Source of the DNA: JAYUJH01 sp043765375
GTDB lineage: Bacteria > Pseudomonadota > Alphaproteobacteria > Rickettsiales > UBA998
Direction: 5' to 3'
Assembly: GCA_043765375.1 (NCBI GenBank)
Contig: JAYUJH010000001.1
Location: 1 to 55,774, forward strand
Length of the DNA stretch: 55,774 nt
The position numbers were made by a program, and so were the translations under genes. How positions within the stretch are numbered: the first letter of the stretch is position 1; every line of letters begins with the position of its first letter. The notes beneath the pieces are model-generated. The model did not search any database. It was given only the letters and a program-made list of their open reading frames with translations, and was not told where the DNA came from. This document shows, one piece after another, positions 1-8,871 of this stretch.

Positions 1-523
1 CCGCCGCCCTTTGGGTGAAACCTTGCTTGGTCAATTGAAACCAACGCGGGAATTGTTCGATCTTGCAACTGCCATGTTCAAAAACGCATGGAACCAGCAA
101 TCCCAACATACGGCGGAGATGCTGAAAGTGGCCAAGCAAAATATCGCCACGATCGAAAAGCAGATCGGCTTGCTGGTGGATCGCATCATCGAGGCATCGC
201 TCCCTGCGGTCATAGGCAAATACGAGACGCGCATTGCAGAACTGGAAAAAGAGAAGCTGTTATTGCAGGAAACCTTGCATATGCAGGCTAAACCGCAGGG
301 CAGGTTTGGCTCCGCCTCCCTAGCGGGTGAGGAGTTGTTCGAACTCACGCTCTCATTCCTTGCAAACCCGCAGATACTCTAGCGTTCTGGCCGTATTGAG
401 CATAAGCGCACTGTGCTTAGATTGGCATTCGCGGAGCGTATTATTTACTGCCGTGAAACAGGACTTCACCCAAAGGGCGGCGGAGCCAAACACCAAAAAC
501 TACCTTACCATTCAGTATGTTAG
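1..523 (+). pseudogene. Serine recombinase C-terminal part, decayed
   Basis: The reading frame enters from outside the window and matches the C-terminal coiled-coil region of large serine recombinases (resolvase/invertase family with a recombinase domain). Recognisable stretches are the helix around VGK-type residues ending KYETRIAELEKEK, the block FLANP, and HKRTVLRLAFAERIIYCRE close to the end. An amber codon at 380-382 stands where the family usually has Trp after FLANP, and the same frame continues to a TAG at 521-523, so this is a nonsense-broken gene. Three copies of a G+C-rich mini-repeat lie in it (1-22, 304-330, 465-492), the last two in frame. Base composition is richer in G+C than the neighbouring genes, which suggests transfer. 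The catalytic Ser domain would lie left of the window. Confidence 0.75.
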
Positions 524-550
524 CAGGATTTCACGCGCAGGATTTAAGTA

Positions 551-636
551 TGGTGGAGGGAGCAGGATTTGAACCTGCGTACACATATGTGGTCGGATTT
601 ACAGTCCGATGCTTTTGACCGCTCAGCCATCCCTCC
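551..636 (-). tRNA. tRNA-Tyr (GTA)
   Basis: Read on the minus strand the RNA starts GGAGGGA and ends TCCCTCC plus ACCA, giving a 7 bp acceptor stem with an encoded CCA end. The anticodon loop is CTGTAAA, anticodon GTA, and there is a long class II variable arm as expected for bacterial tRNA-Tyr. The T arm GCAGGTTCAAATCCTGC is intact. It lies next to a decayed recombinase, which fits tRNA genes being common integration sites, but no att repeat is visible. Confidence 0.97.
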
Positions 637-736
637 ATTTGAAAGTGTTAATTAGCGCATATTTTTATGCAAGTCAACAAAATATATAATCTTTATCAAT
701 TCCCGCACTAAAATCATACGTGGCATTGCTAAATAA

Positions 737-2326
737 TCACAAATCACTATTTGCCATTTTTTGCATGGTTAGTGCTGCTTGAGTTCGTATTCCATCTTGT
801 TTTTCTGCCCCGAACTTATCCCAAGTTGCAAACACAAATGGCATACGCTGATTGCCCCGAAAATCGCTTTCATGGCGCACCAAAAAATCCCAATAAAGTG
901 CATTAAATGGGCAGGCTTTGTCGCCCGTCATTTCATCAGGATTATAGACACATTTTTTGCAATAATTGCTCATTTTATTGATATATTTTCCACTCGCAGC
1001 ATATGGTTTGCTTGCCACCACTCCGCCATCGCCAAACAACGCCATACCCAGAGTATTAGGCATTTCAACCCACTCATACGCATCAGAATATACCGCTAAA
1101 TACCATTCCTGCACTGATTTTACGTCCAAACCTGCAAGCAAAGCAAAATTGCCAGTCACCATTAAACGTTGAATATGATGCGAATATGCGTGGTCACGAG
1201 TATGACGAACTGACTCCGCCATGCAAAACATTTTTGTGTTCGCCGTCCAATAAAAATCGGGCAATTTTGTCGTTGCATTTAGGCTATTGCGCTCGCCATA
1301 TTCAGGCATTAACAACCAGTAAATACCACGAATATATTCCCGCCAGCCAAGGATTTGCCGAATAAAACCCTCAACCGCATTGAGTGGTGCTTTGTTTTGA
1401 TGATAAGCTGCTTCTGCCATTTGACATATTTCTAGTGGCAATAACAACCCTGCATTGACGTAACTTGAAATTAATGAGTGATAAATATACGGATCTCCCG
1501 CCACCATTGCATCTTGATAATCACCAAAATTGGGCAGCAAATGGGTGATGAAATGCTCCAGCTCCAGCATCGCTTGTTGATGCGTTACGGCGAAATGAAA
1601 CGGCTCTAATGTGCCGAAATGATGTGAGAAATGCTGTTTCACTAACGCCAAAACTTCATGAGTTATCGCTGATTTTTTGTGCGATATACGCTTGATTGAT
1701 GCCATTGTTGATGATGGCGGTTTGCGGTTTTGTTTATCATAATTCCATTCCCCACCTATTGGTTTGGCAGGGGTGGGTGGTTTGGTAGGGGCAGGGGGCT
1801 TGGCAGAGTTTGATGCTTCACTTGGTTGCATTAAAATGCAATATTTTTTGCGCATCTCACGATAAAAAAACTCCATTCTTAGCTGTTTTTTGCCATATGC
1901 CCATTTTTCAAACTCACTATGAGTTGCAAGAAAACGATTATCAGGTAAAATATATACTGGAATATCAAATGATTGCTGCCATGATTTCATCATCGCCAAC
2001 ACCCGATATTCATTAGCTTCAGTCATGATTATTTGAGTTGCTTCATAATCATTAATCGCCCGAGTAACTTCACCTGTTAAGCTGCCTGTATTTTCCAAAT
2101 CATCTAACTTGACATAGCGAACATTAACGCCATTTTCTCGCAATTCTTCTGCAAAATGGCGCATTGCTGCAAATAAAAATGCGATTTTTTTCTGATGATG
2201 CGGGGCGTAAGTTGCTTCCGCCATCACCTCGCACATCAGCACAACATCATTATTTGCATCAATTCCATCAAGCGCAATGATTGAATGCGAGATTTGATCC
2301 GCTAAAATTAAGCGCAATGTTTTCAT
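737..2326 (-). CDS. Iron-sulfur bacterial cryptochrome/(6-4) photolyase (PhrB-like)
   Basis: The protein (529 residues from the chosen start) matches the photolyase-related FeS-BCP family, whose members repair (6-4) photoproducts or sense light with FAD and a 4Fe-4S cluster. It opens with KTLRLILADQ, the typical start of the antenna domain. Four cysteines fit the cluster ligands: one in MFCMAE, two in YCKKC and one in KACPF near the C-terminus. A Pro/Lys/Ala-rich insert (around APTKPPTPAKP) is not expected in the family. I chose the Met at 2326 because family members start there; an upstream Met at 2365 is possible but gives a low-complexity leader. It lies 94 bp downstream of a second photolyase gene and is probably cotranscribed with it. 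Confidence 0.88.
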   Translation of the reverse strand: MKTLRLILADQISHSIIALDGIDANNDVVLMCEVMAEATYAPHHQKKIAFLFAAMRHFAEELRENGVNVRYVKLDDLENTGSLTGEVTRAINDYEATQIIMTEANEYRVLAMMKSWQQSFDIPVYILPDNRFLATHSEFEKWAYGKKQLRMEFFYREMRKKYCILMQPSEASNSAKPPAPTKPPTPAKPIGGEWNYDKQNRKPPSSTMASIKRISHKKSAITHEVLALVKQHFSHHFGTLEPFHFAVTHQQAMLELEHFITHLLPNFGDYQDAMVAGDPYIYHSLISSYVNAGLLLPLEICQMAEAAYHQNKAPLNAVEGFIRQILGWREYIRGIYWLLMPEYGERNSLNATTKLPDFYWTANTKMFCMAESVRHTRDHAYSHHIQRLMVTGNFALLAGLDVKSVQEWYLAVYSDAYEWVEMPNTLGMALFGDGGVVASKPYAASGKYINKMSNYCKKCVYNPDEMTGDKACPFNALYWDFLVRHESDFRGNQRMPFVFATWDKFGAEKQDGIRTQAALTMQKMANSDL

Positions 2327-2420
2327 GTTTTTCCCCATATTTTTTATATTTTTTATATTTCGCATGTTTGCTTCATCAAAAGCATTGTTACAATTAAAAA
2401 CATATTATAAATATATAATA

Positions 2421-4001
2421 TTATAAATCAAAGCTCATTTGTGTTGATGTTGATAATTTCTTTGCTTTTGATGCTTGATTAACTTGTTTGGTGCGGGCAG
2501 GGGAGCGATTACGACTGCCTAATTTCTGGTTCACTGCTTTGGATTCCTCCCGAAAACCATCTGATTTCCAACATTTGGATATTTCAGTGCGAGCATGTTT
2601 AATTGCCAATTCATGCTCAATAATCGGGGCAACATAATCAGCTGGAGGCGTTTCCATACGCCATGGTTCATGAATGAAACTATCTGGCACGGCTTTCAAT
2701 TCTGGCACATAACGGCGAATAAACTTTCCTTGCGGGTCATGATCAATTGATTGCTTGATTGGGTTATACATTCGCACAGCATTAATCCCCGTTATGCCTG
2801 ATTGCATTTGAAATTGCGAATAATGAATACCCGCTTCATAATCAGTAAATAATTGCGCAAGAAACGGGGCAGTTTGTCGCCAATCCAACCATAAATCATA
2901 GCTTGCGAATGAAACAAGCATCGCACGCATACGAAAAGTTATCCACCCATTTTGATGCAAACTTCTCATGCAAGCATCAATCAATGGATAGCCCGTATTT
3001 CCTGTTTTCCATGCGGTAAAAAAATCCTCCCTGAAATGTGGTTCACGCATTCCCTCAAACGCTTGGTGCATACATTTGAACTCAATTTCTGGTTGCTGCT
3101 CTAATTTCTGAATGAAATGACAATGCCATGCTAACCGAGAGAGAAACGCCGAGAGATTACGCTTGAAAAAAGCTGCATCAACATCATTACTTCCCGCAAG
3201 TGATGCAATTTTTTCCTTGGTTGCTTGCTCAATCTCTTTCACGGATAAGCTACCAAAAGTTATATGCGCACTCAAACGTGAACAATGGCGAGCGGATAAC
3301 CCTGGTTTTGAAATGGTTTGCATATAATTACGCCCCCTTTCACGCAAAAAAGAATTAAGAGTTCGCAATCCTTCTTTGCGTCCACCGCTTTGCACCGTTC
3401 CAATATCAAGATTATTATTGGAGAATATTGGGTGGTTTTTGGCGGGTAATGTTTGAGATTCAATTTGAGTTGCACTAACTGATATTTGCTGCAATATCTG
3501 AGGAATTGCAATAATTGGCTTAATCATACGCTCATCACGCAATTTTGCCCAACCATCACGGCTTGATAATTTTCGCACCACCCCGTTTGATGGCAGTTCA
3601 TGCCAATCTATATTATGCGCTTTGCACCATTGTGATACCGCAATATCACGTTGATATGTCCAATCATTGCCCGTTTCTTGATGCGACCATATAGTGATTT
3701 CACCAAGTTGATGGCGCAGATTTTCCAGCACTTCGGTTGCTCCACCAATGCGGATTATCAATTTCACCCCAAGTTCAGCAAATGATTGCTGCAAATCAAC
3801 AATGCAATCATGAATAAAACACCAGTGTCGGCGGGAGCTATCGGGCAATTTCCATAATGATGGCTCAATGATATAAAGCGGTAATATTGCACCCGCACGC
3901 ACTGCCTCAGTTAATGGCGCATGATCATGAACCCGCAAATCTCGCTTAAACCATATAATGTTAGTTTTAGTTATATTAGTCTTAACTGTCATATCCAGCA
4001 T
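2421..4001 (-). CDS. Deoxyribodipyrimidine photolyase / cryptochrome family protein
   Basis: A 526-residue protein of the DNA photolyase/cryptochrome superfamily, expected to bind FAD and repair pyrimidine dimers with blue light. The N-terminus IIWFKRDLRVHDHAPL is the classic start of the antenna-binding domain. The FAD domain shows TGYPLIDACMRSLHQNGW, RMRAMLVSF and DYEAGIHYSQFQMQSG, all family signatures. The tail after residue 490 is basic and low in complexity (NRSPARTKQ) and may be unstructured. No good ribosome binding site precedes the start; the Met three codons later (MTVKTN) is an alternative. It is the first gene of the photolyase pair. The exact subclass (CPD photolyase or cryptochrome) cannot be settled by eye. 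Confidence 0.85.
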   Translation of the reverse strand: MLDMTVKTNITKTNIIWFKRDLRVHDHAPLTEAVRAGAILPLYIIEPSLWKLPDSSRRHWCFIHDCIVDLQQSFAELGVKLIIRIGGATEVLENLRHQLGEITIWSHQETGNDWTYQRDIAVSQWCKAHNIDWHELPSNGVVRKLSSRDGWAKLRDERMIKPIIAIPQILQQISVSATQIESQTLPAKNHPIFSNNNLDIGTVQSGGRKEGLRTLNSFLRERGRNYMQTISKPGLSARHCSRLSAHITFGSLSVKEIEQATKEKIASLAGSNDVDAAFFKRNLSAFLSRLAWHCHFIQKLEQQPEIEFKCMHQAFEGMREPHFREDFFTAWKTGNTGYPLIDACMRSLHQNGWITFRMRAMLVSFASYDLWLDWRQTAPFLAQLFTDYEAGIHYSQFQMQSGITGINAVRMYNPIKQSIDHDPQGKFIRRYVPELKAVPDSFIHEPWRMETPPADYVAPIIEHELAIKHARTEISKCWKSDGFREESKAVNQKLGSRNRSPARTKQVNQASKAKKLSTSTQMSFDL

Positions 4002-4071
4002 ATTAACTGATTATTTGATATTTGAAATATAAATATTTTTAACAAACAAATGTTTTGGTTACCAATCAAAA

Positions 4072-4145
4072 TGGAGCGGGTGATGAGAATCGAACTCACA
4101 CAGCTAGCTTGGAAGGCTAGAACTCTACCTTTGAGCTACACCCGC
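4072..4145 (-). tRNA. tRNA-Gly (TCC)
   Basis: On the minus strand the RNA runs from GCGGGTG to CACCCGC with encoded TCCA, a complete 7 bp acceptor stem. The anticodon loop CTTCCAA gives anticodon TCC. D arm and T arm (GTGAGTTCGATTCTCAT) are normal. In many proteobacteria tRNA-Tyr and tRNA-Gly(TCC) are immediate neighbours; here the two photolyase genes separate them. Confidence 0.97.
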
Positions 4146-4235
4146 ATCTAAAACCATATTTACAAATTATTTCAAGTTTAAGCAACAAAAAAATGCGGAT
4201 ACATATAAAAAAACTAACGCAACCCATTATCCTTT

Positions 4236-4330
4236 ATCATACCAACACCCAAAGGGAAGCATAGCCAAAGGCTAGTATCCATGAACTCCAGCATATACGC
4301 TGGAGTGACGGGAGTGTAATTCACTAGAGT
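4236..4330. repeat. Dispersed intergenic repeat
   Basis: This stretch between tRNA-Gly and the transporter holds no gene. It contains ACCCAAAGGGAAGCATAGCC followed by GCTAGTATCCATG and a small hairpin (CTCCAGC..GCTGGAG). A related block with the same order of parts lies at 42345-42410, and the outer TACCA/GTATCC parts recur at 42482-42506 and 53751-53776. Confidence 0.6.
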
Positions 4331-4400
4331 TTGTCTTTTTTGCCATACCAGCACCAACACCCGACGAGAGTTCTATATTATATGCTTATATCCATATTTC

Positions 4401-5657
4401 TCATGATAATTTCTCACGGAACCTATCTTTATAGTAATATAATGCGCAAATTGAGGCGGCGTTGCAAGCCATCACATAATAAGCAATAGCGACATTTCCA
4501 CCACTTGCACCAATTAACCATTCACATATTAATGGTGCTGTACCACCAAATATTGCCGCAGCTAAGTTATACGCAATCGCCATGCCTGAAAATCGCACCG
4601 AGGTTGGAAATAACTCAACCAACATTGCAGCAACTGGCCCCATATATACCCCAAGTATCAAACAAAATCCAAACTGTGCTAGCCCCAATTTTAGCGGCGC
4701 AATTCCATATTCAAGCGATGCAAATAATGGATAAGCGTATAACATCATTCCAATTGCTGCACATATCATGATTGGTTTTCTCCCGATTTTATCCGAAAAA
4801 TAAGCCGAAATTGGAATGGTAATTAACATTGCCACCATGTTATATAACGTAATTTTTAGCGCATCATCAGCTTCAACTCCTAAATGTTTTTTCATAAATG
4901 TAATGAAAAATATGGTGGTGAGATAAAACGGCATAGTCACTGAGATATACGCACCAAAACCTTGCAACATTTGCCATGGATATTGCTTGAAAGCCTGTCT
5001 GATTGGTGCTTTGGCGAGTGCATCATTTTGTTTTGCCTCTTCATAAACTGGGCTTTCATCGCAATAATGACGAATATAAAAACCAATAAAACCAATGAAA
5101 ATACCAACCAAAAATGGAATCCTCCAGCCCCATTGTTCAAACGCTTCCTGCCCGAGATAACTCATACAACACCGAACTACTATTATTCCCAATATAAAGC
5201 CAAGCATTAAACTGACTAATGATGCTGCCCCCGCTAACCCACGACGATGTGGCGGTGCATGTTCAACGATGTAGGTAATTGAGCCTGAAAACTCCCCCCC
5301 GAGCGAAATACCCTGAGCGACCCGAATTAATGTTAGCAAAATTGGTGCAAACACTCCAATCTCCGCATAAGTTGGGAGCAAGCCGATCATTCCAGTGGGA
5401 ATTGCCATCATCAAAATTGCTACAACCATTGCGGGCTTGCGTCCATATTTATCACCGAGCCAACCAAAAAATGCTGCACCAAGCGGGCGCACCACAAACC
5501 CCGCTGCGAATACTCCAAACGCTGCCAAAAGTTGAGCTGCTTCATCGCCAGCAGGGAAAAATAATTGCGCCAATAACCAAGCTACCTGACCATATAGCGC
5601 ATAATCATACCATTCTAAACCATTACCAATCATGCCTGAAATTAAGATTTTTTTCAC
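4401..5657 (-). CDS. MFS transporter, metabolite:H+ symporter (MHS) family
   Basis: A 418-residue inner-membrane carrier with about 12 hydrophobic segments. Its start KKILISGMIGNGLEWYDYAL is the hallmark of the MHS (ProP/KgtP-like) branch of the major facilitator superfamily. The loop GWLGDKYGRKPAM between segments 2 and 3 is the MFS signature, repeated in weaker form as FSDKIGRKP in the second half; RVAQGISLGGEFSGS is the family motif of segments 4-5. Such symporters import proline, betaine, citrate or dicarboxylates with protons and are numerous in host-dependent alphaproteobacteria. The substrate cannot be read from the sequence. It is transcribed away from the amidase gene with about 60 bp between. 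Confidence 0.9.
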   Translation of the reverse strand: MKKILISGMIGNGLEWYDYALYGQVAWLLAQLFFPAGDEAAQLLAAFGVFAAGFVVRPLGAAFFGWLGDKYGRKPAMVVAILMMAIPTGMIGLLPTYAEIGVFAPILLTLIRVAQGISLGGEFSGSITYIVEHAPPHRRGLAGAASLVSLMLGFILGIIVVRCCMSYLGQEAFEQWGWRIPFLVGIFIGFIGFYIRHYCDESPVYEEAKQNDALAKAPIRQAFKQYPWQMLQGFGAYISVTMPFYLTTIFFITFMKKHLGVEADDALKITLYNMVAMLITIPISAYFSDKIGRKPIMICAAIGMMLYAYPLFASLEYGIAPLKLGLAQFGFCLILGVYMGPVAAMLVELFPTSVRFSGMAIAYNLAAAIFGGTAPLICEWLIGASGGNVAIAYYVMACNAASICALYYYKDRFREKLS

Positions 5658-5717
5658 GTTTTATGCTCTATTTTTAATGATGGTTAAGTTTATATGGTAA
5701 TATTTATGTGACTAGAT

Positions 5718-6593
5718 TTATGTTGTAATTTTAATTAATGAGTTCAAAATATGTTCACATTCAGCGTCCCACTCACTACTTAAGTTTTTACAACGAAAAT
5801 GGCGTTGAAAAGCGATTATCACGGCTTGATTCTGCAATTCATCACCCATTATTATTTCATAACCAAATTGTTGCAATTTTTGCAAGTAATTTTTATCACT
5901 CGTGTTTCTATCGCCCGTGTTTCTATCATTAATATTTTTATCACTAATATTTTTGGTAGAATGATTTTTACTTGAGGGGTTTTGTTGTGGTATATTTTCC
6001 TGCGAATGATTATCAATATCACTTAAATCGTCTAATTGCAACACATCTAGTTGCGATTGCGACTTAATATCAATGCTTTGAAACTCAATATCATGCCATA
6101 TTCCAACGCCATATTTCGCTAATTCTTGCCATGGAAATAATTCCCCTGGATCTTGCTTTCTGGTTGGAGCAACATCAGAATGGGCAACCACTGAATGAGC
6201 GGGCAGTTCATAACGTTGCATAATATCCAAACATAACAACTTCACTGCCTCAATTTGTGCTGCTGGAAAATCAGTATATCCATGTTCATGACCACAATTT
6301 GCAATCTCAATTCCAATTGAAATATCATTAATATTGCAAGCACCTTGCCAATGTGCCACTCCCGCATGCCACGCTCTTCTATCCTCTTCCACCAACTGAA
6401 AAATTGTGCCGTCCTCTTCCACAAAATAATGGGCGGATACGTTACTTGCAGGGTTGCACAGCCATTCCAACGCCGCATCACTTGTTTGCATACCCGTATA
6501 ATGCAGGATAATTAACTCAATCATACAAAATGGACGTTGATTATGATTTGGCGAGAAACGTGGAAAATATTGTTTTTTTTCGTGATAATTCAT
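5718..6593 (-). CDS. N-acetylmuramoyl-L-alanine amidase (AmpD/AmiD type)
   Basis: A 291-residue protein with an amidase_2 domain: IELIILHYTGM carries the first zinc-binding His, SAHYFVEEDG and the loop RRAWHAGVAHWQG follow, and VVAHSDVAPTRKQDPG carries the second zinc His and the catalytic region. It should cut the bond between muramic acid and L-alanine in peptidoglycan or its fragments. No signal peptide is evident, so a cytoplasmic recycling role is more likely than an outer-membrane one. A linker rich in Asn/Lys/Asp/Ser is encoded by about six 15 bp tandem repeats (5889-5978). The C-terminal 60 residues (LQQFGYEI to FQRHFR) look like a peptidoglycan-binding helix bundle, as in AmiD. Confidence 0.88.
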   Translation of the reverse strand: MNYHEKKQYFPRFSPNHNQRPFCMIELIILHYTGMQTSDAALEWLCNPASNVSAHYFVEEDGTIFQLVEEDRRAWHAGVAHWQGACNINDISIGIEIANCGHEHGYTDFPAAQIEAVKLLCLDIMQRYELPAHSVVAHSDVAPTRKQDPGELFPWQELAKYGVGIWHDIEFQSIDIKSQSQLDVLQLDDLSDIDNHSQENIPQQNPSSKNHSTKNISDKNINDRNTGDRNTSDKNYLQKLQQFGYEIIMGDELQNQAVIIAFQRHFRCKNLSSEWDAECEHILNSLIKITT

Positions 6594-6699
6594 CTTTTTT
6601 ACGATTTGTTAAACATTCATTAGGCGTTCATTAAGTGATGATAGACTATATTAATTATAATAACGAAATACAATTATAAATATCAGGAATAATAATTTT

Positions 6700-7128
6700 A
6701 TGCCTTTAGTTTCTACCAATATGAATTACATTAATACAAGTTTCACCGATGCGAGCTATGTTAATATGAGCGAGAATATGAACGAGTTTTTTCTGCCCTC
6801 AATTCATGATTTGCCAATAAGCGTGACCGCATTCACTTTGTTGCGTCACGGAAAAATGCAGCGTAACCGCTTGAATTATCCTGAAATAACCTGTTGTTTG
6901 CCACTTGCTGAAAACGGTTCAAGCGGTGAAATTGCCTCAAAATTAACGGCAGCATTATCTATTCATATTGATAGTTTTTTGGGATTATCCACCACGAACT
7001 TAAGCGATTTGTTGGATAAAGTGCAAATAACCGCCAGATTTTCACATTTGTTGAATAATGAAGAAGTTAATCGTGAGATTAAGCTCAAAGCTAGTGACAT
7101 TATTGACACATTAATTGGGTTGTCGTGA
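6700..7128 (+). CDS. Hypothetical protein, 142 residues
   Basis: An uninterrupted 142-codon frame between two minus-strand genes. I do not recognise a family. There is no signal peptide or membrane segment. The C-terminal half (ASKLTAALSIHIDSFLG, LLDKVQITARFSHLLNNEEV) looks helical. A possible ribosome binding site AGGAA lies about 12 bases upstream of the ATG. Codon use resembles neighbouring genes, which argues that it is real. Confidence 0.55.
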   Translation: MPLVSTNMNYINTSFTDASYVNMSENMNEFFLPSIHDLPISVTAFTLLRHGKMQRNRLNYPEITCCLPLAENGSSGEIASKLTAALSIHIDSFLGLSTTNLSDLLDKVQITARFSHLLNNEEVNREIKLKASDIIDTLIGLS

Positions 7129-7147
7129 TATTAATGTCATATGGTTT

Positions 7148-8011
7148 TCAATATGCCATGATTTTTTCAAGCATCAAACCAACAACTATGATTGCACCAA
7201 CCCAAACATTGCTTTTGAATAAAATTGCGTAATTTGGTTTGTCATTATATTCTAACTGATAGATTTGCCAAGCTAATATTGCAGCTGCGAGCAAGCAAGC
7301 ATATAAAATAGCAACGCTCACATTGCACATTTTGAAACTTGTATATGTCAACACAGACGCTACTACATAACAAATCAAAACATTCCGAGCGACATTTTCA
7401 CCGAATAATAATGCCGTGGATTTTACGCCGATTTGTGCATCATCTGCCATATCTTGACAAGCATAAATTGTATCATAGCCAATCACCCAAAAAATGCACC
7501 CAATATAAAAAGCGATAGCAGAGTTGGTGATTTCACCAGCTATGGCGAGACTTGCAAACAGCCCACCCGCACCAAATGTTAGCCCCAAAAATGCTTGCGG
7601 CCACCATGTGACGCGCTTCATGAAAGGATATGCGGCGATTAATGGCAACCATATAAACCCGAGGGCGACTATCTTCCAGCCAAGCATCACCGCAATAATC
7701 AAAGAGATTATCAACAATAATGCAAGCGTAATCAACGCCGCTCTGACGCTGATTGCACCACAAGCGAGGGGGCGCATTTTGGTGCGTTCAACTTGTGCAT
7801 CAATATGGCGGTCGGCAATGTCATTCACCACGCAACCGGCACTACGCATGGCAACTGCACCAATGCCAAATAGCAACATCTCACGGAGGGGCATCTCATG
7901 AAGCGAAATATTAATAGGCGAAAACAGCAACAATCCCACCCAACATGGCAGCAACAATAGCCATATCCCCACTGGTTTATTCAACCGCATTAAATTGATA
8001 TATTGTTTCAT
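7148..8011 (-). CDS. ubiA: 4-hydroxybenzoate polyprenyltransferase
   Basis: A 287-residue integral membrane prenyltransferase of ubiquinone synthesis that joins a polyprenyl chain to 4-hydroxybenzoate. The two Asp-rich Mg2+/diphosphate motifs are present: NDIADRHIDAQVERTKMRPL (NDxxD type) and DTIYACQDMADD (DxxxD type). The N-terminus MRLNKPVGIWLLLLPCWVGL is typical of UbiA. About eight or nine hydrophobic segments and the normal length support an intact gene. It is monocistronic as far as can be seen; a strong terminator (8091-8126) separates it from the small gene upstream. Confidence 0.95.
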   Translation of the reverse strand: MKQYINLMRLNKPVGIWLLLLPCWVGLLLFSPINISLHEMPLREMLLFGIGAVAMRSAGCVVNDIADRHIDAQVERTKMRPLACGAISVRAALITLALLLIISLIIAVMLGWKIVALGFIWLPLIAAYPFMKRVTWWPQAFLGLTFGAGGLFASLAIAGEITNSAIAFYIGCIFWVIGYDTIYACQDMADDAQIGVKSTALLFGENVARNVLICYVVASVLTYTSFKMCNVSVAILYACLLAAAILAWQIYQLEYNDKPNYAILFKSNVWVGAIIVVGLMLEKIMAY

Positions 8012-8085
8012 GTTGAGGTTAAAAACTTGATTTTTATGTGAAAAATTGATTGCGTATTAATTAAATATTATATAATTAAAGACAA

Positions 8086-8126
8086 AAAAATACCACTAAA
8101 TTGATTTTTATGTCAATTTAGTGGTA
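8086..8126 (-). terminator. Rho-independent terminator of the 49-residue small gene
   Basis: A 14 bp perfect stem, TACCACTAAATTGA paired with TCAATTTAGTGGTA, with an 8 nt loop. On the minus strand it is followed by seven T residues. It lies 23 bases after the stop of the small minus-strand gene at 8149-8298. The plus side also carries a T run, so it may work both ways. Confidence 0.85.
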
Positions 8127-8148
8127 TTTTTAATATTATCTTATCAAG

Positions 8149-8298
8149 TTATGATTTTTTCTTATCACCACCTTTATCATCATCAGCCTTATCGTCTCTA
8201 CCCTTTGTATATTGGTCTGATTGCTTACTATTGTCATATGTTGTTGTGATTTTGTTATCACCATTATGAGACGATGCGGTGCGATTATTCTTTGACAT
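8149..8298 (-). CDS. Small hydrophilic protein, 49 residues
   Basis: A short gene starting MSKNNRTASSHNGDNK and ending in a charged tail DDDKGGDKKKS. It is preceded by a good ribosome binding site (AGGAG, 8 bases before ATG) and followed by a strong terminator, so the unit is a short single-gene transcript. No family is recognised. Its leader and first codons (TTAGGAGA then TA, a short spacer, ATGTCAAA) closely match those of the 23-residue gene at 44069-44140, which also has a strong terminator. The function is unknown; an intrinsically disordered peptide or a dual-function small RNA are possibilities. Confidence 0.6.
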   Translation of the reverse strand: MSKNNRTASSHNGDNKITTTYDNSKQSDQYTKGRDDKADDDKGGDKKKS

Positions 8299-8482
8299 TT
8301 TGTAGTCTCCTAAAGACTGAAATCAAACAAAATTAAAAACTTTGCTTGATAGTGTGTGTATCTAATTTATCACACACACACACAAGATTATTTTTGTTAA
8401 GATTTTGTTACAAGCGTTTTGTTGCATAATTAATGATAAATATTCATTGTTGATTAATTGAAAATCCTAATTGCATATTATT

Positions 8483-8524
8483 TTGATACAAGTTATATAT
8501 GGTAATTATAAATAACTTAAGGAG
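8483..8524 (+). promoter_or_regulatory. Promoter and ribosome binding site of the ferredoxin gene
   Basis: TTGATA at 8483-8488 and TATAAA at 8507-8512 are 18 bp apart, a plausible sigma-70 promoter. AAGGAG at 8519-8524 then lies 8 bases before the ATG at 8533. This ribosome binding site decides the start: the in-frame GTG at 8524 overlaps it and is unlikely to be used. Confidence 0.55.
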
Positions 8525-8532
8525 TGTCTAAA

Positions 8533-8865
8533 ATGCCACAGATGACATTTGTTTATGAAGATGGAACGGAAAAAACTTTTGATGCGCCAATTGGGGTTTC
8601 CGTGCTGGAAATTGCCCATAAAAACCATATTCCGCTGGAAGGAGCTTGTGAAGGCTCGCTTGCATGTTCAACTTGCCATGTGATAATTTCGGAAGAGTTT
8701 TACGATAAATTAACCATTGCAAGCGAAGATGAAGAAGATATGCTTGACCTTGCATTCGGTTTAACTCATACTTCACGTCTGGGTTGCCAAATTATTATGA
8801 GCGATGAATTAAATGGCTTAAAAGTTAAGCTCCCTTCGGCAACAAGAAACATGATGGTTGGATAA
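8533..8865 (+). CDS. fdx: 2Fe-2S ferredoxin, Fe-S cluster assembly type
   Basis: A 110-residue adrenodoxin-type ferredoxin that supplies electrons for Fe-S cluster assembly or to monooxygenases. The cluster ligands are visible in CEGSLACSTCHV (C-x5-C-x2-C) with the fourth Cys in LGCQIIM. The remainder (EEDMLDLAFGLTHTSRLGCQ) is typical of the Isc ferredoxin in alphaproteobacteria. No other isc genes are beside it. The start is fixed by the AAGGAG site. Confidence 0.93.
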   Translation: MPQMTFVYEDGTEKTFDAPIGVSVLEIAHKNHIPLEGACEGSLACSTCHVIISEEFYDKLTIASEDEEDMLDLAFGLTHTSRLGCQIIMSDELNGLKVKLPSATRNMMVG

Positions 8866-8871
8866 AATAAT

